DNA of 47,020 nucleotides from CAZNVB01 sp964651495 (GTDB lineage: Bacteria; Acidobacteriota; Aminicenantia; Aminicenantales; UBA8522): the NCBI GenBank assembly GCA_964651495.1, contig CAZYWP010000007.1:1-47020 (forward strand), given 5' to 3'. The position numbers and the translations under genes were made by a program. Of this stretch, positions 1-8,213 are shown piece by piece. Every line of letters begins with the position of its first letter. Positions within the stretch are counted from its first letter, which is position 1. The notes beneath the pieces were generated by a model. That model ran no database searches. It was not told the DNA's origin and saw only the letters and a program-made list of their open reading frames with translations.

Positions 1-54
1 TGAGGGGAGAGAGTCGGGGTGAGGGTGATTAGAATTATGCCCCCTCCCTTCTGT

Positions 55-75
55 CCCCTCCCGCAAGGGGAGGGG
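55..75. terminator. GC-rich hairpin with T-run, terminator-like, in REP-type repeat
   Basis: Positions 55-62 (CCCCTCCC) and 68-75 (GGGAGGGG) form a perfect 8-bp stem with a 5-nt loop; an alternative outer pairing joins ATGCCCC at 37-43 with GGGGCAT at 72-78. A run of T at 81-86 follows, so on the plus strand it looks like a Rho-independent terminator for a gene left of the window. It also lies just past the 3' end of the minus-strand barrel gene. The surrounding bases 1-30, read on the minus strand, contain CCCTCACCCC, a style typical of dispersed intergenic palindromes; a related sequence occurs near 27.6 kb. Confidence 0.55.
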
Positions 76-128
76 CATATTTTTTTCGATGATATATGAT
101 TAGGTTAGGTAATGAACGCCCCCAGCCG

Positions 129-1301
129 TCAGAAACCAGTCGTCAGGCCGAAGGCCAGCCGGCCGTGGTCATCATAAACGCTGTCGAAAACGTAGGTGAA
201 TTCGGCCGTGGCACGGATGTTCCGGCGGAGCAGGCGGCCGATATGGATTGTGGCCGATGAATAATCCAACTCGCCGATGTCCGAATGAACCCAATTGCAG
301 AGACCCGCCAGGTACCAGCGGCTGTCGTCTCCTTTGGGCAGATAAACGAGCTCGGCGAACCCGCCCCGGGTTTTGACGGCTGGGTCATTGGCCAAGGTGA
401 AGTAGGGATTGCCGTCACGGCGCTCGACATATTGCAGGTTGAGCTCGAAAGGAGCGGCCGAGACCGTCGCGTCGGCCGCCAGGAACCAGAGGGAATTGCC
501 GATGCCGTTCTCTTCCTCTTTGCCCACGTAGGCGAACCCGCCCAGGCGGAAATAATCCCCGAGATCCTGGGAAACGCGGAAGACGAAATTCTTGTACTTA
601 TCCGAATCGAAATTGCGCAGGGGATTGGCCTCCCCGATTCCCGTGCCGTTCAGGATTTCGACGGTGAAAGCGGTGCCCGAGGGAAAGCCGTAGGTAAACA
701 TGACGCCGCGATCGTAAGTCAGGTTGATGTTGGAATCGCCGACCCTGGCCCGGTAAATCTGATAATCCTCGAAAGTCAGACGGAGCTCTCTTTTGAACAG
801 CGGGTCAGAGACCTGGAACTGGCCGAGGTAGAAGTCGAGGTCGGAGCCGAAGAGGTCGTTGAACATCAGGAAGGCATCCTCGATGCCGGCGACCTCGCCG
901 CGCTCGGAGAAGAAAAAGTAGAAATAATAGGAGATGTTCTTGGTGATTTCTCCCCCGGAGAGAAGCTTGATGAGGTAAGGCGAGGTGAAGTCCCACTGCC
1001 TGGAGTCGGAATTGTTGTAGGTGATGAACCCTTCAAGTCTCAAGGCCAGCGGGATCTCGCGCAGGAGAGAAAGGAAGCTGTCGCCGGTGTCTACATAGTA
1101 GCGCGGGGCGTCCTTGTCCTTGATGACGAACCCGTTGCCGGCGAATTCTTCGCCGTAATCCTTCAACTTGGGAAAGGGCGTATGGCAGGTCTTGCAGGTC
1201 ATCTGATACTTTCGGGCGAAGGCGGGAATGGCACTGAGGTGGGCGGCCGTAAGCTGGATCAGGATCACAAATCCGGTCAGAATCAGGATCGTTTTTTTCA
1301 T
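129..1301 (-). CDS. Haem-bearing outer-membrane beta-barrel protein (monohaem c-type porin-like)
   Basis: The 390-residue product starts with a Sec signal peptide (MKKTILILTG, hydrophobic to about residue 24). Just after it lies one c-type haem motif, CKTCH at residues 36-40, in a segment typical of cytochrome-type barrels (ARKYQMTCKTCHTPFPKLK). The remainder is rich in alternating aromatic and polar strands and ends in a terminal phenylalanine (LTTGF), the usual C-terminal signature recognised by the BAM machinery. It probably sits in the outer membrane with a haem at the periplasmic side. The five-haem cytochrome gene lies immediately upstream on the same strand (7 nt between them), so the two are probably co-transcribed and may work together in electron transfer. 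The substrate is not recognisable. The family call is sure in architecture, not in exact function. Confidence 0.72.
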   Translation of the reverse strand: MKKTILILTGFVILIQLTAAHLSAIPAFARKYQMTCKTCHTPFPKLKDYGEEFAGNGFVIKDKDAPRYYVDTGDSFLSLLREIPLALRLEGFITYNNSDSRQWDFTSPYLIKLLSGGEITKNISYYFYFFFSERGEVAGIEDAFLMFNDLFGSDLDFYLGQFQVSDPLFKRELRLTFEDYQIYRARVGDSNINLTYDRGVMFTYGFPSGTAFTVEILNGTGIGEANPLRNFDSDKYKNFVFRVSQDLGDYFRLGGFAYVGKEEENGIGNSLWFLAADATVSAAPFELNLQYVERRDGNPYFTLANDPAVKTRGGFAELVYLPKGDDSRWYLAGLCNWVHSDIGELDYSSATIHIGRLLRRNIRATAEFTYVFDSVYDDHGRLAFGLTTGF

Positions 1302-1308
1302 TTAAACC

Positions 1309-2673
1309 TCACTGGAGGACGGTGATCGTCGTCGAGTGTTCGTTGACCTTGATAATTTCGGCTTCCTCGGCCGGAACGCCCAGGAAGTCGGCCACCGGCT
1401 TGATGAGTTTCTGGTAGTTCAATACGGCGGTGACCTTGAGCGGCCCGGGCGCGGTATCAAAGGGCAGCGTGAAGGTGCAGGTTTCGAGCTTGGTCTCGCG
1501 GGGGCCGATCCGGTAATCGGCTCCGAATGATTTGGTGTTCCACTGCTGGATGGTCATCCGGCCCTGGGGGTCGAAGTAGGCCATTCGGAAGACGCGGTCG
1601 CCGACGGGGATGCCGTCGCGCTGGACGCCCGGAAAATTCGGGTTGCCGAGAGCGATGCCCATATCCTGGTAGGCCAAGACATCGGCGCCGATGGTGTAGT
1701 CTTCGCCGGCGAACCCCTTCTTATCCACGGGAAGGTGATAGACCTTGCCCTTGGTGTCTACTGCTTCCACGTGCATCCAGACGATGCGGTCCTCGACCGA
1801 GCCGGTGGGGAACTTGTGGCCCGTCTTCTGGTTGAACAGGGCGATGGTGAACCTGACTTTCTCGCCCGGCTCGGCCTCGCGGATATCGGGATGGATCCGC
1901 AGCTCGATCGTACCGCGCACTTTTCCCGGGTCATGGGCGCCGTGGAAAAGATGCTGGCGGGCATCCGGGTAGGTGTTGCCCATGGCAGCCGTCTTCCCCT
2001 CGGCATAGGTCATGTGACAGTCGTGGCATTTGACTCCCTGGGCGGCATAGGGGCCTTCCTTCCATTCCAGGTGGGTGGCCTTGACCCAGGCGCCGTAGGG
2101 GCTCTTTTCGTTGTGGCAGGTGCCGCAGAATTCGGCCTTGCCCAGGAATTCGGACTTCACCAGGTTGTGCTCGGGCGAGTTCTTTCCCTCGCGGGGCCCA
2201 TACTTGGTTTTGCCCGGCTCGGAGATCCAGTTGAAATTGTACGGCGTGTCGCCGACGAACCCGGTGACTGTGTGGCAAAGGTCGCAGGAGACGGACTCGT
2301 TGGCCCGGCTGTTGGCGGAGGGCAGGGGAGGCGGGACGTCGCCGGCCAGGAAGGCGATGGGCGCATGGCAGCCGTTGCAGCCGGCCTTGACGCCGGCGAC
2401 CATGGGGTCCTTCTCCGCGTGCGGGACGGCCAGCTTGAAGTACTCGATTTCATCCCAATGGTGGGTATAGGCCTGCGACATCATGGCCTGTTTCCATTGC
2501 TGATAGAAATCTGTGTGGCAGGAAGTGCCGCAGAACTGGGGCGTCTGGTAATCATCGTATTTTCGGCTGCCCAGGGCGTCATCCCCGGCCTTGACGGCCT
2601 GCTGGGAGTTCATCCCCAGGAAAAAGAGGCCGGTAAAAACACCACTGATCGCCGCGACTAAGATTTTTTTCAT
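1309..2673 (-). CDS. Periplasmic multihaem cytochrome c (cytochrome c554-like), five haem motifs
   Basis: The start is placed at the ATG at 2671-2673, because AAAGGAG lies six nt upstream and the next residues form a signal peptide (MKKILVAAISGVFTGLFFLG). The longer ORF to 2865 would add 64 residues that do not look like an exported N-terminus. The 454-residue protein has haem motifs at about residues 48-53 (CGTSCH, a CX3CH variant), 99-103 (CNGCH), 130-134 (CDLCH), 183-187 (CGTCH) and 216-220 (CHDCH). The C-terminal 200 residues are haem-free and look beta-rich (GEKVRFTIALFNQKTGHKFPTG). The arrangement resembles cytochrome c554/c-prime family proteins. It should be a periplasmic electron carrier or oxidoreductase subunit, paired with the barrel gene downstream. 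Reaction unknown. Confidence 0.8.
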   Translation of the reverse strand: MKKILVAAISGVFTGLFFLGMNSQQAVKAGDDALGSRKYDDYQTPQFCGTSCHTDFYQQWKQAMMSQAYTHHWDEIEYFKLAVPHAEKDPMVAGVKAGCNGCHAPIAFLAGDVPPPLPSANSRANESVSCDLCHTVTGFVGDTPYNFNWISEPGKTKYGPREGKNSPEHNLVKSEFLGKAEFCGTCHNEKSPYGAWVKATHLEWKEGPYAAQGVKCHDCHMTYAEGKTAAMGNTYPDARQHLFHGAHDPGKVRGTIELRIHPDIREAEPGEKVRFTIALFNQKTGHKFPTGSVEDRIVWMHVEAVDTKGKVYHLPVDKKGFAGEDYTIGADVLAYQDMGIALGNPNFPGVQRDGIPVGDRVFRMAYFDPQGRMTIQQWNTKSFGADYRIGPRETKLETCTFTLPFDTAPGPLKVTAVLNYQKLIKPVADFLGVPAEEAEIIKVNEHSTTITVLQ

Positions 2674-2897
2674 GAGCTCTCCTTTCGACGGAGACGGATT
2701 TTGAACAGGAAGGCGACGATTCGCACTCGAGAACCGTGTCCGACCATTGAAAAAAATTATAGCTTTTTCCTCGAGATCAGGCAAGGGGAAGATGGCATTT
2801 CTGTTTCCGTGATGGGGGTGGGTCCTGTCGCGGTTCACCCCCGGCGCCGACCGTTCCGGAGACACTGGCCTGTTTCGAGGCCCCCCTTCCTGATGGG

Positions 2898-2926
2898 TTG
2901 GCTTTTTAGGAGCTTTTTGTCATAAT
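2898..2926 (+). promoter_or_regulatory. Candidate sigma70-type promoter of the VWFA gene
   Basis: TTGGCT at 2898-2903 and CATAAT at 2921-2926 are separated by 17 nt, matching 4 of 6 and 5 of 6 consensus bases. The start codon is at 2942, so the leader would be only about 9 nt and carries no clear Shine-Dalgarno site. The rest of the 2674-2941 interval should also hold the minus-strand cytochrome promoter, which I cannot pin down. Confidence 0.45.
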
Positions 2927-2941
2927 GAATCGAGACTACCA

Positions 2942-4183
2942 ATGAAGCGAACCTTCCTCTGTGTCCTCCTTTCGGTTGGAGCTCTGACTGCCTTCGCCCA
3001 GCAGATCCGCGAGGAGAGCCTGGTCATCAACATCGAAGTCCCCGTTCGGGTGTTCAAGGGATCGTCTTTCGTCGACACCTTGAGCGCGGCCGACTTCGAG
3101 GTCTATGAGAACGGAGCTCCTCAGAAGATCGAGGCCGTCTACCTGATCAAGAAAAGGACGATCGAGCGGCGCGAGGAGGAGACGAAGTTCAAGCCGGACA
3201 TGGCCCGGAATTTCTACCTTCTGTTCGAGATCACGGAATATGTCCCCCGGCTCGATGAGGCCCTTCGTTATTTTGTCTTTGACGTCCTGTCCCCCGGCGA
3301 CAACATCATCCTGGTTACACCGATGAAGACCTACCGGGTGCTGAGCGAGGCCATCGCGGCCAAGCGCAAGGAGGACCTCCTCGCTCAATTCCAGGGAATC
3401 CTGCGGCGCGACTCCGTCATGGGCACCTCGGAGTTCCGGAACATCGTCCAGGAGCTCGAGCGACTGGCCCGGGCGCTCTCGCAGCAGGTCGCCGGCTCCC
3501 CGTCCATATCGACTCCGGAGACTCCTCTGCGGATGGATGGGTTGACCACTCCGGAAAACGAAGGGCGGACGATCGACGACCTCCTCCAGAGATATTCGAT
3601 GCTGCTGAGCCAGCTCGATACCATCCGGGCCCTCGACCCGCAGAAGGTGCTCGACCTGGCAAAATTCCTGAAGGGCGTCGAAGGGCAGAAAAACGTCTTT
3701 CTTTTTTATCAGAGGGAGTTCATCCCGAAAATCGACCCCAAAATCTTATACCAGTACATGGAGCTTTACCAGGACCGGCCGGACGTCCAGCACAAGATCA
3801 TCGAGCTGTTCGAGTTTTACAAGCGGGAATTGACCTTCGACCCCGAGCTGATCAAGAAAGCCTTCGCCGATGCGGCGGTTTCCACGCATTTCCTCTTCCT
3901 GACGCCCGCTCCGGAATTCATTGCGGGAGTCCGCCTGGAGGAACAGTCGGATGATGTCTACGCTGCCTTTCGCGAAGTCGCCCGCGCTTCAGGCGGGTTT
4001 ATCGAGAGTTCGGCGAACCCCGCCCTCCTGATGAAAAGCGCCGTCGAAGCCTCGGAAAATTACTACCTGATCTATTATTCGCCGCAGAAATATGTCAGGG
4101 ACGGAGCATTCAGAGAGATCAAGGTCCGGGTCAAAGACGCCAATTTGCGTCTGGTGCATCGGCTCGGCTATTTCGCCCGCTGA
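2942..4183 (+). CDS. Secreted VWFA-related protein (acidobacterial type, TIGR03436-like)
   Basis: 413 residues beginning with a signal peptide (MKRTFLCVLLSVGALTAFAQ). The segment after it (VINIEVPVRVFKG, then SAADFEVYENGAPQKI) is the conserved opening of the acidobacterial VWFA-related family, in which a short beta domain precedes a von Willebrand A fold. The A domain follows from about residue 90, and the end (YYLIYYSPQKYVRDGAFREIKVRVK, split here by eye) is the family's usual close. The metal site is degenerate: the expected DxSxS at the first strand reads FEITEYV, so metal-dependent adhesion is doubtful. A long insert with predicted helices lies around residues 150-250. Role unknown; members are usually exported and common in Acidobacteria. 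It stands alone between a divergent cytochrome operon and a convergent YyaL gene. Confidence 0.78.
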   Translation: MKRTFLCVLLSVGALTAFAQQIREESLVINIEVPVRVFKGSSFVDTLSAADFEVYENGAPQKIEAVYLIKKRTIERREEETKFKPDMARNFYLLFEITEYVPRLDEALRYFVFDVLSPGDNIILVTPMKTYRVLSEAIAAKRKEDLLAQFQGILRRDSVMGTSEFRNIVQELERLARALSQQVAGSPSISTPETPLRMDGLTTPENEGRTIDDLLQRYSMLLSQLDTIRALDPQKVLDLAKFLKGVEGQKNVFLFYQREFIPKIDPKILYQYMELYQDRPDVQHKIIELFEFYKRELTFDPELIKKAFADAAVSTHFLFLTPAPEFIAGVRLEEQSDDVYAAFREVARASGGFIESSANPALLMKSAVEASENYYLIYYSPQKYVRDGAFREIKVRVKDANLRLVHRLGYFAR

Positions 4184-4194
4184 CCTCCTGCCGG

Positions 4195-4230
4195 CCGGGC
4201 TTTGCTCACGCCAATCCTTTTTCAGCCCGG
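4195..4230. terminator. Possible bidirectional terminator between convergent genes
   Basis: CCGGGCT at 4195-4201 and AGCCCGG at 4224-4230 form a perfect 7-bp inverted repeat with a 22-nt loop containing a T-run, between the convergent ends of the VWFA gene (4183) and the YyaL gene (4255). The loop is long, so it is only a moderate candidate. Confidence 0.35.
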
Positions 4231-4254
4231 AAAAGAAACCCGAATTCGAGGAAT

Positions 4255-6342
4255 TCAGACTTTTCTCAGCAGCTCAATCAGCTTTCCCGGGTCCGTGGTC
4301 GGCAGGTCGCAGCGGAAACCAGAGCACACATAGGCTGTCGCCTTTTCCTGGAGGGGAGCCATCGGGGCGGCGTAAGAGGCCAGTTTCAAAATCGGCGGCG
4401 ATTCCTGCTCGGCCGGCCGGAAAAGGACCACGGTCTCGGGAGAATATTCCGAGCGCAGGACGTCGAGCATGGCCCTGGTGTCGGGAGCGTCCGTCCGGCC
4501 GGCGATTACGACCTCGCGGGCCGGACCGAAGCCGAGGTCCAGGCCGCAGAGGAACTGGGTGTGAGCCGCCGGATATTGCGCGACCCGGCCCGTAAAGGCG
4601 GAGACGGCTTTCCAGGCCAGGTCTTCCAGAGTCGTCCGTCCCGTCAGGCGGCCGAGACGGAGCAGGTTTCCGAGCATGACGGAATTTCCTGACGGGACGG
4701 CACCGTCGGAGACCTCTTTTCTTCTCGCGGGAAGGTCGCGGGCGTCACAGGAGGTGAAGAAGAAGCCGCCCGCGGATTCATCCCAGAAACCGTCCAGGAG
4801 GCCGTCCGTGAGTTGGATTGCCCATTCAAGGGTGGAGGCATCGAACTCCCACTCGTAGAGCTCGATCAGTCCCCAGACGAGGAATGCGTAGTCATCCAGG
4901 AAGCCGGAGATTTTGACCTCGCCGTCGGCCATCCGGTGATGGAGCCGGCCCCGGATGACCATCTTCCCGCGGATAAATTCGGCCGCCCTCTTCGCGGCCC
5001 GGCCGTACTCTTTCCTGCCCAGGGCCCGGGCCGCTGTGGCCAGGGAGGCGATCATCAGCCCGTTCCAATCGGTCAATATCTTGGTGTCCTTGAGGGGCCG
5101 TGGCCTTTTCTCCCGGGCTGCCAGGAGCTGATCTCGGAGGGCTGAAAGGCGGGCCTGAAAACCCTCGGGATCGACCCCCAGCTCTGCAGCAAGATCGCCC
5201 GGCGGCCGGCGCAGATGGAGGATATTCCTGCCCGAGGGCTGCCCGTCCGGTTCGGTGAAATTGCCTTCCGGCCGGATATCGAACACCCGGCGGGCAAATC
5301 CCGCCTGTTCGGGGGAGAGAATTTTTTGGATTTCCGCCTCCTCCCAGAGATAGGACTTCCCCTCCTCGCCTTCGCTATCGGCGTCCTCGGCGCTGAAAAA
5401 TCCGCCCGCCTCCGAGGTCATGTCGCGGAGCACGTAGGTCATGATCTCTTCCACCGTCTGACGGTACTCCGGGTTTCGCGTGACCTCGTACGCTTCCGTG
5501 TAGGCGACGGCCAGAAGGGCCTGGTCGTAGAGCATCTTTTCGAAGTGGGGAACGAGCCAGCGAGCGTCAGTCGAATAGCGGTGGAAACCGAGCCCGACTT
5601 GGTCGAAGATCCCTCCCAATCGCATGGCCCGGAGTGTTTTTTCCACCATCAGCCGCGCTTGACCTGACCGGGCGCGCCTGGCATAGCGGAGGAGAAAAGT
5701 GAGCTGATGCGGCGTCGGGAATTTCGGCGCCTGCCCGAAGCCTCCATGGCGGTCGTCAAATTGACCGGCCAGCTGCCTGAACCCGGCTTCCAGAATCGAG
5801 GCAGAAACGCGCTCTTCCTGGAGGCCTCCGTCGGTTGGCTCCATTGCCGTCGCGATCTTGGCCGCCGAATCCAGCAGGCCGGCGCGCATCGTCTGCCAGG
5901 CCTCGCCCACCCGTTTAAGGATGTCCTTGAGACCGGGCAGGCCGAACCGACTTTCCCTGGGAAAGTAGGTCCCGGCGAAGAATGCGTGCTTCTCCGGCGT
6001 GAGAAAGACGGTCAGCGGCCAGCCCCCGCCCCCGGTGAGAAGCCGGCAGACGGACATGTAATAGTCGTCGACGTCCGGACGCTCCTCGCGGTCCACCTTG
6101 ACGGCGACGAAGAACCGGTCCAACAGCCGGACGACCTCTTCGTCCTCGAAGGACTCCTTCTCCATGACGTGGCACCAGTGGCAGGTGGAATAGCCGATGG
6201 AGAGGAAGACGGGCTTGTCCTGCTCTTTGGCCTCCCGGAAGGCCTCCTCGTCCCAGGGAAACCAGCGGACCGGGTTGAAGGCATGCTGGAGGAGATACGG
6301 GCTCTTTTCCTGGATCAGGCGGTTGGGCTTCTTTTGGGGCAT
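4255..6342 (-). CDS. yyaL: DUF255 thioredoxin-fold / six-hairpin protein (YyaL, SSP411 family)
   Basis: 695 residues, full length for this family. The N-terminal 170 residues carry the DUF255 thioredoxin-like domain with the diagnostic CHWCHVMEKESF motif and the segment VAVKVDREERPDVD; the rest is an alpha/alpha barrel resembling N-acylglucosamine epimerase and glycosidase folds (for example NSVMLGNLLRLGRL near residue 555). The family is widespread (human SPATA20) and its reaction is not established; it is predicted cytosolic. No clear Shine-Dalgarno site precedes the ATG; a 12-bp palindrome CGATCGCGATCG lies at 6348-6359. It is divergent from the sigma54 activator gene at 6448. Confidence 0.88.
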   Translation of the reverse strand: MPQKKPNRLIQEKSPYLLQHAFNPVRWFPWDEEAFREAKEQDKPVFLSIGYSTCHWCHVMEKESFEDEEVVRLLDRFFVAVKVDREERPDVDDYYMSVCRLLTGGGGWPLTVFLTPEKHAFFAGTYFPRESRFGLPGLKDILKRVGEAWQTMRAGLLDSAAKIATAMEPTDGGLQEERVSASILEAGFRQLAGQFDDRHGGFGQAPKFPTPHQLTFLLRYARRARSGQARLMVEKTLRAMRLGGIFDQVGLGFHRYSTDARWLVPHFEKMLYDQALLAVAYTEAYEVTRNPEYRQTVEEIMTYVLRDMTSEAGGFFSAEDADSEGEEGKSYLWEEAEIQKILSPEQAGFARRVFDIRPEGNFTEPDGQPSGRNILHLRRPPGDLAAELGVDPEGFQARLSALRDQLLAAREKRPRPLKDTKILTDWNGLMIASLATAARALGRKEYGRAAKRAAEFIRGKMVIRGRLHHRMADGEVKISGFLDDYAFLVWGLIELYEWEFDASTLEWAIQLTDGLLDGFWDESAGGFFFTSCDARDLPARRKEVSDGAVPSGNSVMLGNLLRLGRLTGRTTLEDLAWKAVSAFTGRVAQYPAAHTQFLCGLDLGFGPAREVVIAGRTDAPDTRAMLDVLRSEYSPETVVLFRPAEQESPPILKLASYAAPMAPLQEKATAYVCSGFRCDLPTTDPGKLIELLRKV

Positions 6343-6447
6343 GGCGGCGATCGCGATCGACCTTCCCCTAAGCTTAAAAGAGAGCGGGGAATGGAGTCAA
6401 GCGTTTTGCCTCCGGCCTGAGAAAAAACGCGCCGTCCCGTCGTTCAA

Positions 6448-7881
6448 TTGGATGTGGACGCTTCTTCTGAACGGCTTGAGACTTTCTCGGCCAGGTTCCT
6501 CAAAATGCTCAGCGATGAAGTCCCATCGGACCAGGCCGTGATCGTTCTCCTCGGCGACGGCGGCAGGAGTGTTTTTGAGACATCCTGGCCTCGTCCCACG
6601 CGTCCGGCGGAGCTTTCCGCCGAGGGCATTGTCCAGCAGGCCGTCCAGGAGAAGAGACCTCTCCTTGCCAACCGCAGCACTCCCCTTATCTGCGGCGATA
6701 CAGGCCGGGTCATCATGTCCGAGATGAACGTGCTCTGTCTGCCCCTGGGGCCGCCGGACCGTCCGGCCGGAGCGGTCTGCCTCTGCCGCGGCGCGGAGCT
6801 GGGGCCGTATTCAGCCCAGGACCTGGAATTCCTGACTTTTCTTTCCCCCGCTCTCCGGAAGGGCGTCGAGATGTACTGCGAACGAAGCAGTTCCGGACTG
6901 GACTCCGACCCGGAAAAAAGCCCCGACCCGATCATCGGGAACAGCCGGGCCTCGGCCACCATCCGCGGTCTGATTGATAAAGTCAAAGATATCATCGCTC
7001 CCGTTTTCATATACGGAGAGAGCGGAACGGGCAAGGACCTCATCGCCCGCTCCATCCACGAGCGGGGAGCGCGGCGGAACGGGCCGTTCATCGCCGTGAA
7101 CTGCGGCGCGATTCCTGACCAACTCTTAGAGAGCGAGCTGTTCGGACATACGAGAGGAGCCTTCACCGGGGCGCTGCGGGACAAAGCCGGTTTGATCGAA
7201 GCGGCCGACAGGGGAACGTTCTTCCTGGACGAAGTCGGGGATCTGTCGCTGCCCCTGCAGTCCAAGCTGCTGCGGATGCTGCAGGAGCGGGAGGTCCGGC
7301 GGATCGGGGAGACCCGGACGCGCCCTGTCGATGTGCGCTTTATCAGCGCCACCAATAAAGATCTCGAACGGGAGATCGAGCAGGGGAATTTCCGGATGGA
7401 CCTCTATTACCGCCTGCGCATCCTGACCATCGACGTCCCGCCCCTGCGGGAAAGAAAGGGGGACCTCCTTCTTCTGATCAACCATTTCGTCTCCAGGTAC
7501 TGCCTGGAAATGGGACGAGAACGGGCTTATGTATCCCCCCAGGCCCTGGAGCTGCTGATGAGTTATTCCTGGCCGGGAAACGTCAGGGAACTCCAGAACG
7601 AGGTCCAGCGCGCGCTGATCCTGGCCGCGGGCGAGGACCTGATCGGAGTTGATCATCTCTCGTCCAAGCTCAACCCACAGCGGGAATGCTCGTCGCCCGT
7701 CTCCTACAGCTATTTCGAAGCCAAGGCGGAGTTCGAGAAACGGTTCCTGCGGCAAGCGCTGCAGCGCTTTGGCCACAACAAAGCGAGGACAGCGGTGGAG
7801 ATCGGCCTGACCCGCCAGGGTCTTTTTAAGTTATTGAAAAAACATAATTTAACAGCCAGGCCGAAGGAAGGCTCGGGTTGA
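6448..7881 (+). CDS. GAF-domain sigma54-dependent transcriptional activator
   Basis: 477 residues if the TTG at 6448 is used; an in-frame ATG at 6505 (residue 20) is the alternative. Order: a GAF-like sensory domain at about 20-145, a AAA+ sigma54-contact domain with Walker A GESGTGKD at 190-197, the sigma54-binding GAFTGA loop at 237-242 and Walker B FFLDE near 258-262, then a Fis-type helix-turn-helix at the C-terminus (NKARTAVEIGLTRQGLFKLL). All ATPase and sigma54-binding motifs are intact. There is no receiver domain and no kinase gene beside it, so it probably senses a small molecule through GAF, as NorR- or FhlA-type activators do. Its target is not visible; the closest sigma54-like promoter I see is at 30630. 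Confidence 0.88.
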   Translation: MDVDASSERLETFSARFLKMLSDEVPSDQAVIVLLGDGGRSVFETSWPRPTRPAELSAEGIVQQAVQEKRPLLANRSTPLICGDTGRVIMSEMNVLCLPLGPPDRPAGAVCLCRGAELGPYSAQDLEFLTFLSPALRKGVEMYCERSSSGLDSDPEKSPDPIIGNSRASATIRGLIDKVKDIIAPVFIYGESGTGKDLIARSIHERGARRNGPFIAVNCGAIPDQLLESELFGHTRGAFTGALRDKAGLIEAADRGTFFLDEVGDLSLPLQSKLLRMLQEREVRRIGETRTRPVDVRFISATNKDLEREIEQGNFRMDLYYRLRILTIDVPPLRERKGDLLLLINHFVSRYCLEMGRERAYVSPQALELLMSYSWPGNVRELQNEVQRALILAAGEDLIGVDHLSSKLNPQRECSSPVSYSYFEAKAEFEKRFLRQALQRFGHNKARTAVEIGLTRQGLFKLLKKHNLTARPKEGSG

Positions 7882-7904
7882 AGGGCAAGCCCTCTCTTTT
7901 CCCT
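7882..7904 (+). terminator. Weak hairpin after the sigma54 activator gene
   Basis: AGGG-CAAG-CCCT at 7882-7893 is followed by CTCTTTT. The 4-bp stem is short, so termination would be inefficient. It lies directly after the TGA of the activator gene and before the small CxxC gene. Confidence 0.25.
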
Positions 7905-7934
7905 TCTGAGTTTTTTTGTTAAATTGATGTCACC

Positions 7935-8213
7935 ATGAGCGAAAACGAGAAAAAGGCGGGAGTCTTCGAGGTCGTCTGTCCTTGCTGCCATTCCATCCTC
8001 TGGCTGGACGGCGTCACCCAGGAAGTCGTCAAGTCCGAAAAGCACGCCGCCAGGAAGACGGGTACTCTGGATGAGCTGCTGGAAAAAGAAAAGAAGCGGA
8101 AAGATGAGTTCGAGCGGAAGTTCGAAGCGACCGTGGAGCTGGAACGGCAAAAAAAAGAGAAGGCCAAGGCGGCGTTTGAAAAGGCGCTGAGCCGGGCCGG
8201 CAAGGAAGATTAG
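7935..8213 (+). CDS. Small CxxC-motif, coiled-coil hypothetical protein
   Basis: 92 residues, family not recognised. The N-terminus has a half zinc-ribbon-like motif (VVCPCCHSILW, CxCC) that could bind metal as a dimer, and residues 45-90 are highly charged and helical (LLEKEKKRKDEFERKFEATV), a probable coiled coil. No signal peptide is seen, so it is predicted cytosolic. A TTAAAT box lies 10 nt upstream of the ATG, with no Shine-Dalgarno site. Its stop overlaps the stop of the convergent nhaC gene by four bases. Codon use resembles neighbours, which supports it as a real gene. Confidence 0.65.
   Translation: MSENEKKAGVFEVVCPCCHSILWLDGVTQEVVKSEKHAARKTGTLDELLEKEKKRKDEFERKFEATVELERQKKEKAKAAFEKALSRAGKED

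Noticed and set aside
285..1325. Long plus-strand ORF opposite the barrel gene
   Set aside because: It is the complementary shadow of a gene with a clear signal peptide and haem motif; the antisense product has no family features.
6348..6359. CGATCGCGATCG as an operator
   Set aside because: It is a GCGATCGC-type octamer palindrome that is common in GC-rich genomes; no second copy or spacing supports regulation.
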